Part shown: positions 14,901 to 27,309 of the stretch, one piece after another
Layout of the letters: every line of letters begins with the position of its first letter
Position numbering within the stretch: position 1 is the first letter of the stretch
Assembly: GCA_030272155.1 (NCBI GenBank)
Contig: CP126192.1
Location: 3,320,501 to 3,384,500 of the forward strand
Direction of reading: 5' to 3'
From: Tetradesmus obliquus
Taxonomy: Eukaryota; Chlorophyta; Chlorophyceae; Sphaeropleales; Scenedesmaceae
Length of the DNA stretch: 64,000 nt
The notes under the pieces: generated by a model
What the model saw: only the letters and a program-made list of their open reading frames with translations
Database searches by the model: none
What the model was told of the DNA's origin: nothing
Translations under genes and position numbers: made by a program

Positions 14901-17198
14901 AGCTGCGCCACCTGGTGCTCTGCAGGCATGCCCAATGCATGCAGCAGCAGCGGCAGCTCATCATTGCTGCTCTTATACAGCAGCAGTGCAGCCATCCACT
15001 GCAGAGCAAGCGGCTGCTGCAGCAGCTGCCAGGGTGACACTGCTGCTGCTGCTGCGTCCTCATCCTGCCCTGCACTGGCTGCCGTTTCAACTGCACCTGA
15101 AGTAGCAGCTGCTGCTGTGGTGGGAGCAAGAGCGTGCTGCAGCTGCTGCTGCATCCACGACAGTGGCGCGCTGCCGCTGCCTGCCTGCAGCAGCCACACC
15201 AGCAGAGAGAGGCAGCCATGTAGGCCAGCCAGCGCCAATGCACCAGCACCAACCTCAGCAGCAGCAGCAGCAGCAGCAGGTTCTTCTCGAGCATCACCGT
15301 CTGAAAAACGGCCATTGCCTGCTGCTGGGGTTGCAGCTGCTGCTGACAGGGCTGTCACGCATTGTGCCAGCCCCTGTGCTGTCACTGCTGCCAGCAGCGC
15401 CTGCTGATGTGGCTGCGCTGCCAGTGCCATTGCTAGCAGCACTGACAGCCGGGCAGGATCAAGCAGCCACGCCAACCGCTGCTGCAGCTGCATTGTGCTG
15501 CCCGTGCTGCTGTCACCTGTCTTGGGTGCTGCTGTAGGTGTTGTGGGTGCTGCTGCTGCTGCTGCTGCTGCTGCAGAAGACTCGACATTTTCAACCAAGC
15601 TAGCAACTAGATGCAACCAGCCAGTTTGTAACAGTGCAGCAGGCCCTTCAGTAGCTGCTGCTGCTACTGCTGCTGCTGTTGTTTGCTGTGGTGCAGCATC
15701 TGCCATGGCAGCTGCCTGCTGCAGCATCACACCCACGGCAAGCTGCAGCAGCTGCTGGCTGCGACCATGCCCAGCAGCAGCAGCACTGCACGGCGCCAGC
15801 AGCAGCTGCTGCATCAGTTGAGACGCAGCAGCAGGGCAGCTGCCGGCCAGCTGCTGCACGGCTGCCTCTGTTTGCAGCTGCAATGCAACCAGCTGCTGCT
15901 GCCACGCAGTGCATTCCACAGCCTCAGGCTGCTGCTGCTGCTGCTCTGGGAGTGACATGCCGATGAAGCACAGCGCAACAGCCAAGCACACTGCAAGCTC
16001 CGGCTGCTGCTCCGTTTCGATGCTGCTGCTGCTGCTGCTGCTGCTGTGTTTGGCTGCTTCCTGCAGCCATCCCAGCAGCTCCTCACACAGCAGCACTGCC
16101 AGCTCACCCCATGCCTGGCCCAGCGGCACACTAGCAGCAGCAGCTGGCGCTGGCGCTGCCGCTGCTGCTGCTGCATCAGCTGCGCTAGCAGCAGCACATG
16201 CTGCTGGCTCCTCCCAGAATATCTTGTGGAAGAAGTAAGGGTCATCCTCCTCAGAAGTCAGCAGCAGCGCCTCCTCTGCTGGCAATGAAGCAGCTGCTGC
16301 TGCTGCTGCCGGTGCTGCAGCAGGTTCCGGAGTTGCACTGCGCGGTGAGTGCTCTTGAAATACCTTGTGCAGCGCCAGCAGCAACAGCCTCAGCAATGTG
16401 CGGTCCTCAGCTGCAGCTGCTGCTGTAACACTCCTGCTGCCGCTGCTGCTGTTCTGCTGCTGCAGCAGCTTGGCCAGCAGCAGCAGCCGCTCTGAGCACC
16501 ACTGCTGGTGCCCAGCCTCATGCAACAGCCGCACCGCAGCAGGCTGCTGCAGCACACACTGCGGCCCCAGCAAATCCACTGGCTGCACACTGCTGCCACA
16601 GCCGTCACCTGCTGCTGCTGCTGCTGCTGCTGCCAGCTGCGCTGCTACTGCTGGCCCACCCATGCACACCTGCAGAGTTTCCTGCAAGTGAGGCAGCAGC
16701 TGCTGCTGGCTGCAGCCCAGCTGCCCCAGGCAGCTCAGCAACTGCCATGTCAGCTCTACTGCAGCCAGCACAGCAGTAACATCAGCACCACTTTCGACTG
16801 CCTCGGCACCTGTATCACTGCCAGCAGCAGCTGCGGTATCCTTGCTGTTCTCCCCTGCCGATGCCACCGCCGCAAGGGCCTGCATAAGGCAACGGCAACT
16901 GCTGTGCAGAGCATCATGCTGCCGCTGCTGCTGCTGCTGCTGGCATTCTAGTGCCTCAGCTGCTGCTGTGTCAGCCACTGCCACTGCCAGCTGCAGCAGC
17001 TCCATAGACAGCAGCCAGGCAGGGCTGCCAGCCCAGCCTGCTGCACTGCTGCCACCATTGCTGCTGCTGCTGTTGAGCTCAGCTGCCGCCTGCATCCACT
17101 GCCCTGCTGCTGTAGCCAGCTGCGCCAAGACACTGAGCGCGGACTGCTGCTGCTGCTGCTCGAGGACTGCCAGCAGGCTTGCAGTGCACTGCGCCGTG

Positions 17199-17231
<33 letters not shown>

Positions 17232-18277
17232 GGTGCTGCTGCTGCTGGCCTGATGTGTGAAGCGGGCAGCTGCGCCAGCAGGTGCTGCAGAGCAGCCTGC
17301 AGCAGCACAGATGAGCAGGGGTACCGGCAGCTTAAGGGGCAAAAGGTGCATGGAGCAACTACCTCGCTGGGCATGCAGCAGTTAACAACAGCAGAGCACA
17401 CCAACAGCTTGGCACAGAGCTACTGCTCAGGCTGCTGTGAGGTACGACGTAGCTGTCAGAACGCACCCACAGTTGCTGGGAAGCTCCGCAGCCAAGACGC
17501 CACCATACTTGGGCACCACCATGTGCAGCATGTGCAGCGCTGCTACTCACCCTTGAACTGGTTGGTAGCTGCGCAGCTTCTACAGCAGTGCCCGCCTGCC
17601 GCTGCTGCTGTTGATCCAGCTGTGCTGCTGGCAATGAGAGCATTCGCTGCAGCAACTGGCAGCAATGTATCCTGCAAGGGTGCAGCAGCAACGCACAGCC
17701 AGCACCAGTTACTGTGGCTGCAACACATGAAGCGGAAAGAAGCAGTGCGCTACATGCTTCCGCCTCCTAGAAATGCTGCTTACTACATGCAACACAAGTT
17801 GCTGCTCCTGCAGGCCACGTGCTGGCAAGTCTGCATGCTGCTTTGCTGCTGCAGTTGCTAAAGTGACACAGACACATATGGCTGTCTTAAAAAGTGCCAT
17901 CCAGCTCGCTGCTCACTGCATGTAAGCAGGTGCTGTCATGCACAGCAGCTGTGTCCAGCTGCGCATTCAGCCTTACCGAGCTTCCACTGCTGCAGCCGCA
18001 TCTGCCTGCCCAGATGGCTGTGTAACAGCCTCCACTGCTGATGTGAATACTTGCAGGACACCTGTCAGCACCGCCAGCAGCACAGCACCAGGCAACAAGG
18101 GTCAAGTGTGTGGAAGCAGCGCTTCAACAGCAGCATGCTGTGCTTGATAGGCAGCATACGGTGCAGCAGCCAACCAAACAAGCCTTTCTCACCAGCATCA
18201 GCAATTGATCGGCCTCCAGCTTGGCCTACGGCAGCAGCAAGCTCAGAAAGCACCCTGCTCCTCTCCTCCTCTGCCAT
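1..18277 (-). CDS. BIG: BIG/UBR4-type giant E3 ubiquitin-protein ligase (3' part beyond left edge)
   Basis: This is the N-recognin of the UBR4/BIG (calossin/pushover) family, which ubiquitinates N-degron substrates and in plants affects auxin transport. Phase-consistent exons on the minus strand: 18193-18277, 17977-18061, 17551-17671, 14039-17296, 9135-13724, 6335-8896, 2676-5867, 2065-2477, and 1719 to beyond 1. About 5340 residues are visible. In order: Ala/Gln/Ser-rich helical repeats; an acidic stretch near residues 1950-2050; a UBR box (about 2284-2345) with CYTCGLVESKG and FCDCGG; the BIG propeller start (RRHTAKFHVLSLAWDP, WVPGSDSWVAV) near 2756-2840; then CPRCSHVVSDRHGMCGYC joining ENAYQCRQCRHINYE across the exon 8/9 junction, as in BIG. 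The start ATG at 18277 (MAEEERSRV) was preferred over an in-frame ATG at 18319; the choice is uncertain. The catalytic C-terminus is not in the window. Exons of 2.6-4.6 kb are unusual beside the small exons of neighbouring genes. Confidence 0.93.
6191..6225 (-). repeat. Decayed copy of BIG exon 6 3' edge inside the next intron
   Basis: These 35 bases match 6322-6356, which spans the exon 6 end and its donor, at 28 of 35 positions without gaps, 131 bp away. The GT donor is changed to CT on the minus strand, so this copy cannot act as a donor. It is the weakest of six similar exon-edge copies in the window. Confidence 0.5.
10240..10430 (-). other. BIG: UBR-box zinc finger coding segment within BIG
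   Basis: This segment of BIG exon 5 encodes the N-degron-binding UBR box. It begins near HGENFIEQHWYQCYTCG and continues through VESKGCCSACVHTCHAGHDV to FFCDCGGEGG, with the expected Cys/His ligands for three zincs. It is the strongest single identifier of the gene. An acidic stretch (Asp/Glu runs with DYEDDDGDYEV) is encoded just upstream in the protein, at roughly 11134-11430. Confidence 0.92.
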
Positions 18278-18837
18278 TATGGTAGTGCCCTGGTGCCCTC
18301 GCACAACAGGCACCCGCAAGCAGCCTGTTGCCGGCCTATATCACCAAAAGAGCTTCGAACATGTGCGGGGATCGTGCAAATGAAGCACTTTGTGAATGGC
18401 ACTGTCTGTGCACTCGAAAGCTCTCAGATCATGGGACCGCAACTGGCGTTTACAAAAGCTCTAACCAAAGCAATTGCATGCATTAGACAGCGTCAAATAC
18501 CAGAGGTGCCACGGGGCAGTGGATGCCGAGTGCGTGCGGTGCAAGTAAGATTTAGGCGCAACATTAAAGCCTGAACTATTGTAATTCGCCAGAAAGTACG
18601 TTCTTGCTATACAACACATCATTTACGAGTCGTAACCAAGGCTGATGCCGTCTGCTTGTGCTGTCGATGTTTTTTCACAGGCAACAGCAGCAGCATTCCC
18701 ACTTGGAGTTCCATACCCAGCAGCAACCGAATTTGAGAAGCTGATGCTTGTGCAATCATATATAGATGTAGCAAATAGCGAAACACTGCTATGATGCGCA
18801 ACGACAAGCAGCAGCAATTCTGGCCCCACCAGCAGAG
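18278..18837. promoter_or_regulatory. Divergent intergenic region between BIG and DCAF12
   Basis: About 560 bp separate the two start codons, so both promoters and 5' UTRs should lie here. The sequence is less GC-rich and has fewer CAG runs than the flanking genes. A TATA-like ATATATAG at 18758-18765 lies about 73 bp before the DCAF12 ATG; this is suggestive only. No RNA gene or repeat was seen. Confidence 0.5.
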
Positions 18838-19180
18838 ATGCCTGCTGCAGCTGGCAGCCAACTCAGCAGTATGCTCAACACATTACAGAACCGTGAAATC
18901 GGGCAGCACAGGTCAAGGTACTTTAACGGGTTGTATGCCGTGGCCGTCCCTCCCAGCTTCTTCAGTTGTGTTGTGTTAGGGGTTGTGTGCATTTGCGCGT
19001 CAGCACATGTGCTGTACCGCAGGCTGCCATGCATGCTGCCTGCATATAGTTATGCAGCTACATTACGCATCCCCCACCGCCGTTCTGGACAGCGCAGCAA
19101 CAAATGATGCAGCTGCGGTCAATGCATTCTTGTTGTTGCATGTGTTGTCTGCTCGATTGTCACCTGCCCATCACTCTGCT

Positions 19181-19211
<31 letters not shown>

Positions 19212-19761
19212 TAGGGGCACCACTGCACATCTGCAGCAGGCCTACATCAACCAGCAGCTGCAAAACCTTACGCTGGCCACGCTGGCAAGCGCCCAGCAGG
19301 CAGTAGACAAGGCATTCTGCTCTGTGGGTACCCTGATTTTGGCACATTCTTGCAGCAGTGTAACTGCAAGTATGGTGTGTCTGGACCTTTGAGTCTAATA
19401 GCGTTCGGAGGCGGCTATTGCAGCATGGAGGCCAACACAGCAATAGCAGCATGCATTACACTGTGGCAGCCTGGTAGGCACTGAGATTTAATGGTAAGCA
19501 TGTGCTTGACCAGCAAGCCGCACCAACAGGCAACATGTGGTGCTCATGCCACATGCCTGCTAGCCGCAGGTTACACCCGCGGCATAGCCCTTATACCTGC
19601 CATGCTCCTGCATATGAGCCTGCATGCCCACTCCCCGGCACCCACACTCTGCGCCTGCCACAGGTATGGCTTGATGACGAGACCGTGCTGGTAGGCACCA
19701 AGTGCAACAGCTTGATGATGCTGCAGCCACGCACCGGCAGCCACCAGCTGCTGCAGTACCC

Positions 19762-19800
<39 letters not shown>

Positions 19801-22508
19801 CGCTGGCGTCAGGCCGGGCTCGCCGCTGCGGGCTGTGCCTGCGGCCATCAGCTGCGGGCAGCACGGCCTGGCGCTCAGCCCTGACGGCACCTGGCTGGCA
19901 ACAGGTGCGAGTGGGTACATTGGGCCAGCTATGTTGCTGGCAAGCATACCAGCAGCAGCCTTTGGCTACACAAGTGTTTGCAGTGCTTGTACCAGTTGCG
20001 TGTCGAGCTTGCCATGGCAGCTGCAGGGAATGCTGCTATGGTGGTTGCGGCGGCATGCGCAAGGTGTGGTGTGGTAGCTGGCAGAAAACGTGTCGCACTG
20101 TGTCGCTACATGCTTATGTGTGTGGCGATGCTGTGTTGCTGCTTTCTTCCGCAGGTGGGCAGGCGCCAAATGACATCCTGCTGTGGCGTGTCAGCCGCCA
20201 AGAGCAGCAGCTGCCAGGCATGCAGGCGCAGGCAGCAGCTGCTCGCAGGAGCAAGACAGGTGAGAGGCAGCTGTGGCATAGACAAACCATTGCAACTGAA
20301 CATGCACCTTGCTGCTGGCCTTGTCAACAGCTTCTATCCACAGCAGTTGCGCGCACTCATGCGCGTGCTTCCGCACCCTACGCTGATGCAACAGGGGTAT
20401 TGCCTGACCTTCTTGTGGCTCCGCTACTGCCTCACCCTGCTTTGTGCCATGTGCTGTGTGCAGTGGTGCAGCCAGTGCAGGCGCTGACGGGGCATGCTGA
20501 CTGGGTGTTCGACCTGGCATGGCTGGATGGCACACACTTTGTGTCGGCAGGCAGGGACAGGCTGCTGAAGCTGTGGCAGCTGCCACAGGCTGCAGCAGCA
20601 GCAACAGCAGTAGGCTCCAGTCCTCTGCAATTTGCTGCTGAGCCTGGGGTGGCGCTGTCAACTGTACGGTACCACTCGGTGAGCATCCTCGCAGCGTCAG
20701 CCGCCTTGCTTTGGAAACGGGGTGAGGCGAATGGGGTGAGGCGACTTTGGCACTCTGCCAATGGTTGGTGTGCCTCATCGCTGCATGTGTCCTGGCAGCT
20801 GCAATCTGCATTGCAGGTCAAATCAAGTTTTTGTTGTTTCATGGTGTGCACTAACGTTGCTGCTGCTGCCTGCTTGCTGCTGCATGTGCACCTGGTGAAA
20901 GCAGGACAAGGTGCGCTGTGTGAAGTTTGACCAGCAGCAGCAGGCCGCAGTGACGGCGTACTGTGATGGCGTGCTGGCATGGTGGTCGCCAGAGCTGCAG
21001 CTGGCTGGCGCCTGCATGCTGCCAAGCAAATTTGCAGGGCCGCAGTCGCTGCTGCTGCAGGGCAACCTAGCTGTAGTCGGCACGCAGCGTGCTGCTGTGC
21101 TGATTGACAGCAGGGTGGCACACAAGGTATTGGCCAGCGTGGATGTGGCTGACGCACCGCAGCGCAAGCGTCGGCGTGTGGGGACAGCAGCAGGTGTTGG
21201 AGGTGGCCTGAAAGCAGATACTGCCTGGCAGCAACCGCAGCAATGCAGCCAACAGCAAGAACAGCAGCAGCAGCAGTGGCAGCGGCAAGTAGATGACACA
21301 GATGATGAAGATCCAACTAGCAGCGATGACGAGCCTGACACTATGTCATCAGCAGATGTAGATGAGGAAGCTGCAAGCTATGCAGAGCAGGTAGCAGGCA
21401 GTGAGCTGCTGCAGCAGCAGCAGCAAGGCATAGATCCAGGCAGTGGGCAGCGCCAGCTAGCAGCCCAGTTCCTTGCATCACTGCGCGGCAACAACATTGC
21501 AGAGCAGCAGCAGCTGCAGCACCAGCTGCCGGGCCGCGTTGTGTACGCAATACAGCGGTTCGTCGAGCAAGAAGTGCGCAGCCAGCAGGCAAGGGCAGGC
21601 AGCCCTGCCATGGGCGGAGCAGACTTGCAGTTGGATCATCGCCAGCGTAGCAGCAGCAGGCTGCGGCACATAGCAGGGCCCCTCAATAGGCTGGCTGCGC
21701 GAATCAGTGGCAGCGTCTGCGTGGAAGGGCACAACGGGTCAGTAGGCAATGGGGTGAGTGGCATGCAGCATGTAGCTGACATTGCTGACTGCAGCCCAAT
21801 CCAGGGCGGGCCTTGTATGGACTGCCCTCGACAAAACTGCCAGTGCAACCAGCACACTGCGCATACTATGAGACGTGACAAACAAAGTACATGTTGCAGC
21901 AGGCTGAGCAGCGTTCAGAAGTGCAAACTACAAGGGCTGCATTGTTGGTGACCGGCCCTGCCTCCTCGTGCGTATGCTGCTTGCTGAATTTTTCTTGCCT
22001 GCTGTTGTTGGCGCTGCAGGTGCGCTCCCTGTCGCTGCACCACCACCTGCTGGGCTTGGGCTGCTGCGGTGGGCAGCTGCTCATGCACGACATGCGCAAG
22101 CTCAGCAGCACGGCAGCAGCAGCAGCAGCAGCCGGCAGCAGCACAGCTGAGCAGCTGCAGCACGTGCCGTTTGCCAGCGGCAACGTGAGCAGCAGCATAC
22201 CACCGTACAGCAGCAGCTGGGTGTATGGCTCTACTGGTGATGTCCCTGCGCGAGTGGGATGCCTGGCGCTGCCTGACCTATCCTGGCGGCAGCCACCTGC
22301 TGCTACTGCTGCTGGGTCTGGTGCCGCACTGACGGATGCAGATGTGTTTTGGGCGCCGGCCGTGTCGGGCGGGGGCAGTGTGGTGTATGATGCTTCAGAG
22401 CTTGCTGTGTTCACGCATGCCTGGGACCCCAGTGGCACCCAGCTGTTCGTGGGTGGGGGCCCAGTGGTGCTGGCTGGCAAGGGCTGCTCGCTTGCGCTGT
22501 GCTCCTAG
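18838..22508 (+). CDS. DCAF12: DCAF12-like WD40 protein, DDB1-CUL4 substrate receptor
   Basis: WD40 proteins of this family are substrate receptors of CRL4 ubiquitin ligases (C-degron recognition in animals). Exons: 18838-18917, 19215-19323, 19664-19904, 20155-20259, 20464-20678, 20905-21753, 22020-22508; phases agree and give 695 residues. Family landmarks run in order: LQNREIG near the N-terminus; DKAFCS joining VWLDDETVLVGTKCNSL, matching the metazoan pattern around GTKCNTL; blade motifs LALSPDGTWLATGG, GHADWVFDLAWLDG with VSAGRDRLLKLW, VRCVKFD, VRSLSLHHHLLGLG with GGQLLMHDMR, and C-terminal WDPSGTQLFVGGGP. A poly-Gln tract (19759-19799) and an acidic Ser/Asp insert in exon 6 (about 21290-21375) lie between blades. 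The short first exon was chosen by homology and phase; an additional upstream exon is possible. Confidence 0.9.
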
Positions 22509-23185
22509 TTTGTTAGCCGCAGCAGTGGTGCTGTGGCTGATTGGAGCTGTCAGGACAATACGTGCCATAACATGATCTTATAGAACTGATCTCACATTGT
22601 TTTCATTCATGTGCCGGCTGGGCTATATTCTCAACACAACAGGCTGGCACCAGTCATGCCATGCTCTTGTCACAAACATAGTGACATGATGTCAGTGACA
22701 GTATTGTGCACTTGTTGAAGTTATCCTGTACGGGCGTGCCTGCATCACAACGTATGCAGGCAGCAGAGCTGCCCCTGCGACGGTTTGCACTGCAACATCA
22801 TGTTGCATGATGTTACCCAGTGGCATTGTACCTTGTATCAAACGCGTTGCACCGCGGCACCACCTCTGATCATATATCAAATCACAGATTGAAAAAGCAT
22901 GCAGGTTTGATGGCCCTGCCAAGCCACCTCGGGGCTTGGGACGGCGTGTAACTTGAGGTTGCGTAATGACTTCAAAGCTTGCGTGCGTGCCCTGTACATC
23001 ATGCGACGTGACAAGGCCGCCAGCGGCTGGCTGAGCCTATCATAACCACTGTGACAGGCAACCGTAACAGGCATTCATGCTCCGCCTTGTCCTCCACAAT
23101 GCGCCGCGTCATTTGCACAGCAGCGCCTGTTGCAGTTCACTTCCGCACGGGAAATCAACCCAACGCAAAACAAACTGAGCACAGC
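22509..23185. other. Convergent intergenic region, no gene seen
   Basis: This 677 bp stretch lies between the 3' ends of DCAF12 and the coiled-coil gene. It must hold both 3' UTRs. Only short, unconvincing open frames are present. No clear shared terminator hairpin, tRNA or repeat was recognised. Confidence 0.5.
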
Positions 23186-26100
23186 TCAACGTCTCAGCAG
23201 GTGCCCGCCATACGAGCTCCCCGGTGACCCTGGCAGCTGGTACTTGCCACCACCCCCTGCACTCGTCATCGCCCGCCTGACTGGCGACCCAGGGCCCCCT
23301 AGTGTGCCCGGCTGCGGCCTGCCGCCACAGCTGCTGCTGCTGCTGCCGCCCTGCAAGCTGTCTGCTGCCTGCTGTGCCTGCAGCCGCCGCCTCAGCCGCC
23401 CTACCAAGTCATCAAACTCTGACAGCTGCCGATCCTGCACACGCAGACGAAGGCAGCCAGGGTGCAGCAGGCAGTGCCGTGAAAGAGACGAAGCCCATGT
23501 CATTGCTAGCGCTGACGGCAGACATGCACGTGTGTGACAAGCCTTGAGCTTGCAGACATCTTCATGCTAGCCTATCGTCAGTGTGCGATGAAGGCAGCAA
23601 GCCAGGTACAGCTCAGGCGTACAGTGGGCGCAACGCACCCATGCCGCCCACGTTTGCCGCCTTGCCGGCGCTGCTGTTGTCGACATCATGCCAGCAGCAA
23701 TGCCACCCGGAGCTCCAGGCAGCTGCATTGACCCAAGCCCATTGCTGCTGCCACCACCAGCCGCCGCCACTGCCGCTGCTGCCGCCGCTGCAGCAGCCCC
23801 TGCACCGGCTGGCGCCAGCAACGTGCTCAGGTAACTGCTGGGTGCTGCTGCCGCTGCTGCTGCTGCTGCCGCCGCTGCCGCATCTTCGCGTGCTGCTGCG
23901 AGGCATGCGCCTACTGCCTCTGCAAAGCGAGCCAGGTCTGCGTGCTGCCCGGCCAGTGAGCTGCTGAGTGCTGCCAGCTGCTGCTCAGCATCCTCCACCT
24001 TGTGCCGCAGGCTGCTGTTGGCATCGCAGGACACCTGCAGAGTACCACGGGCATGATGCAGAACACAAACAGGTTATGTTTGGGACTCTCGTGGCATGGT
24101 GTGCGCGCATTTAAGACTTGACATGTGCGAAGAAACGCCAGTACTGTGCTAATATGCCACCCTCGTTGAAGAGCTGTCACCAGGTGTGCATTGTACATGT
24201 CAGCACGCCCAGCTCCTACGCCTGCCTACACATGCGTTGCATTTTCCGTTGAACCCCAGGACGGCACTGCACCTCTAGCCGCGTGGCAAGCTGCTGCTGC
24301 CCTGTGTTGAGCTGCTGCATATCGTTGCGCATCTGCTGCAGTGCCACCTCACTGCTGATGGCTTGCTGCGACATGCGTTGCAGCTCCTGCAGCAGCAGCA
24401 GTAACAGGGGAGAGAGGCCACAAACAGGTTCAGCAAACGACTGCTTCTTGCGTCAGTGCAAATTGCTTGCCAATGCTATGCCCTACTGTACACCTACGAT
24501 GCACACAGCAACAGCAGCGCTAGGTGACAAGGGTGATGTTGGTGTGACAGCCGTCGGCAGCAGCACCTGCCTCACCTCTGCCTGGTTTTGCAGGCGCGCC
24601 ACGTGCTTCTTGAGGCGCTTGTCCTCTGCAGCCATGCCGTCCATGGCTGAGCTGGTGCTGTCCCACTGCTGCTGCAGCGCCTCCATCTGCGCAGGGCCAG
24701 GCGCAGCACGCAGGTAACAGGGGGCCAGTCAAGCAGACATCAAGTCAGCCTATGACCAACACGTGCATAAATGAATGATATGCACAAGCAGCATGCATGA
24801 TTGCACGAACGGCAATGCATGCAGTGCTACGGCCCGCAACTGATGGTATCCTGCTCTCAGAATACCCTGCATGCTGCTGCTGGCCGCTGCGCTGCTGCCT
24901 GCCGTGCTGCCAATCAGCTACCCAGCCACTGCCGCACCTGCAAGTTGACCTGCTGCTGGTGTGCGGCGCAGCCCGCCAGCACGGCCTTCACCTTGCCGGT
25001 GAGCCCCAGCAGCTCGCCCTTGGCCCAGCCCTCCAGCGCTCGCACTGCACGCAGCGGCAGTTGCAGCAGCACACATGCACAGAGTGCGAAGGTTGCTGCT
25101 GGGATGCAACAGCAGAGAACAGAGGCTGAGGACAGATGCGCTGTACAGGTGTGCTCCAGGTTATGACTGCCACAAGCGCAACGGAGGGAGCAAGGCGTGC
25201 TAAGAGCAGAGGACACCCGGAAGCCAGTGCTAGACTAGCCAGTGCAGGTGCAGGTATGCACCACACAGCAGCTACTTGGCAGCCGTTCAGGCAGCTGCCA
25301 ATGCGGCTTCTGCAGCGTGATGGCATCACTCCAAGCTGCTCACCTGCTGAAGTTGACTTTGCCTCCACATCTTGCCGCAGCAGGTCCAGTTGTGACGCAT
25401 GTTCCCGCTGTACTGACTGTGCAGCAGCAGCACACGTGGTGCAAGAAGCAGCGCGCAGAGGCAAGCATGTTGGGTTGTGAATCGACCACAGCAGCTGGCA
25501 AGTTATTCCGCAAGGACGTGACCTGCATGATGCCTGTGAGCAAGACGACATGTGCTACCTCGCTGTTGCATGCAGATGATTGAGTAACACGTAACATCAA
25601 GCAGGCGGACAAGCGGTAGCAGTAAGTTAGCTGCTGCTGGTGGGTGGCCGACTGTGCCCGCACCTGCAGCTGCTCCTCTGTCTCTTGTGCCTGCTTCTCC
25701 AGCTGCTGTGCTGTGCTGCTGCGCAAGTGGTCGACTGCACTGCGCGTGTGCTGCTGCGAATCATCCAGCCTGTCACGCAGCGCAGCCACGTCAGCTTGCA
25801 GGACAGCAATTGCTGATTCATACTGTGCTGCTTGCTGCTGCTGCCGCTGCTGGCACGTCTTCAGCTCGCTCTGCAGCATCTGCGCGGAAAAGTGACAGGC
25901 AGCGGGCAGCACATTGGCTTGTTGGTGTAGTGGGCATGCATACCAGACTGGCAAACATAACGACAAGGCCTGCTATAGTTGGTTGCTGTGAGAAGGCAGC
26001 CGCCAGTCAACACAGCATACCTGGTTTGTCTTCGTCACTGCTGTAAGTTGGCGCACCACTGTCTCTACTGCTGTGCGCGCCAGGTCTAGCTCCTGGGGGA

Positions 26101-26703
26101 TGTTGCGCTCCTACAGCAGCAGCAACAACAGCCACAGCAACAGATTCAACACCATAGCTGTGCGTTATCATGTGAAGAGGTGTTACTTCTATCATTGCTG
26201 CTGTGTACGTCTGGTGAATGGGCACTGCACGGTGTTAACAGCATCATAAACGTCAACAAGTGCGATTGTGCTGTGTGACGCGTGGTGTGTGCCTTACTGC
26301 TAGACTTGCTGCAATTGCTGTGAAACCCATGCTACTGTGCAAGTCAGCAGCCGGCTGCATGCTGCACCTTGAGTGCCCAGAGTGGTGCCAGTTCCTGCGC
26401 CATGCGCATCTCCAGCTCAGCCATCTTTTGTGTTGCCTCTGACAGCTTGATGTCCTGCAGCAAGTTTCATGATTTCAGGGTCGGCAATGCCCTGATGTTG
26501 TGTTGTGCAACAAATGCAGTGCCTGCCACGCAACTGCAACAGCACCGCTACATTTGCACAACAGCTGCCAGCACTTGTGGCTGCTGTTTGGCAGCAGGAG
26601 CCAAATGCTGCAGTGTGTGCTCCTACCAGCCTATCTGCACCTGTTCTCTGTAGTTTGCTTCATGATCTGTGACTAGTTCAAGTATTCTGTCCAAGCGATT
26701 CAT
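23186..26703 (-). CDS. Coiled-coil protein of unknown function
   Basis: I do not recognise the family. Ten exons on the minus strand keep phase throughout: 26641-26703, 26368-26454, 26021-26110, 25664-25879, 25344-25416, 24938-25044, 24576-24686, 24273-24386, 23639-24034, 23186-23434. They predict 501 residues. The start is MNRLDRILELVTDHEANY. Charged heptad-like segments follow, such as KLSEATQKMAELEMRMAQEL, AVLQADVAALRDRLDDSQQ, EDKRLKKHVARLQNQAE and LRHKVEDAEQQLAALSSSL. A long poly-Ala and Gly-rich linker precedes the last exon, which has another helix (DRQLSEFDDLVGRLRRRLQ) and a Gly/Ser/Pro tail. No signal peptide or membrane segment is seen. A structural role (cytoskeletal, centriolar or Golgi-like) would be typical for such architecture, but that is a guess. 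An acceptor-like CACAG directly before the ATG means a 5' UTR intron is possible. Confidence 0.72.
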
Positions 26704-27309
26704 CTGTGGTGACGGGGCATGTGCCATGGTGGCAGCACCACCTCTGGCTGGTGAAGAGGACATTAGATACTGCATGATAGACAGAGTGCTTGTACAGAGG
26801 AAGAACTACCCCCTTGCAAGCGGCATCAGCAAGTGCGTTCAGAAAGGTGATGAGGGCTGTCTCATATTGTTGACCTGTGCGGGCACTTTGCACTGCTATC
26901 GTGGAAAAATATGGATTGACCACTTTTCGTGACAAATATCTTTGTTTCCGTCACGTCCGCTAGTTCATAAGTTGTCATGTCAGTCGGTCTCAGCTCTTCG
27001 TGACCCAAGCACGAACGCACCAATCAAGTGCTACCCTGGCAAAGCTGGAAGCCTGATACATACGACGTTACGTGTGCCTGCATGACAGATTTGCTAGGAC
27101 ATATTGGAGCTGCAGCATATTCGCTGGTGTCGTCGTTGTCGTTCGACGAGAGTTCCTCACCAGGCCACCCATGCCCTGCCGGTTCTGACATCGCCAATTG
27201 AGTTTCTGCTTCTTGTGCGTTAAGTAGACTGGATTGCCAGATTGAGCTTGTCAGGCCAGCTTCTTCTCAACAGGAGCTTCACCCTTCTTCTTGCCAGGCT
27301 ATCTGCACC
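26704..27309. promoter_or_regulatory. Divergent intergenic region between coiled-coil gene and ARID gene
   Basis: About 606 bp separate the two start codons, so it probably carries both promoters. It has few CAG repeats and lower GC than coding DNA. A 3' part of a 5' UTR intron of the coiled-coil gene could be included. No TATA box at a convincing distance and no RNA gene was found. Confidence 0.45.

Noticed and set aside
23186..26703. Naming the coiled-coil gene as a specific centrosomal or FAM81-like protein
   Set aside because: Heptad composition alone resembles many families, and no diagnostic motif could be matched with confidence.
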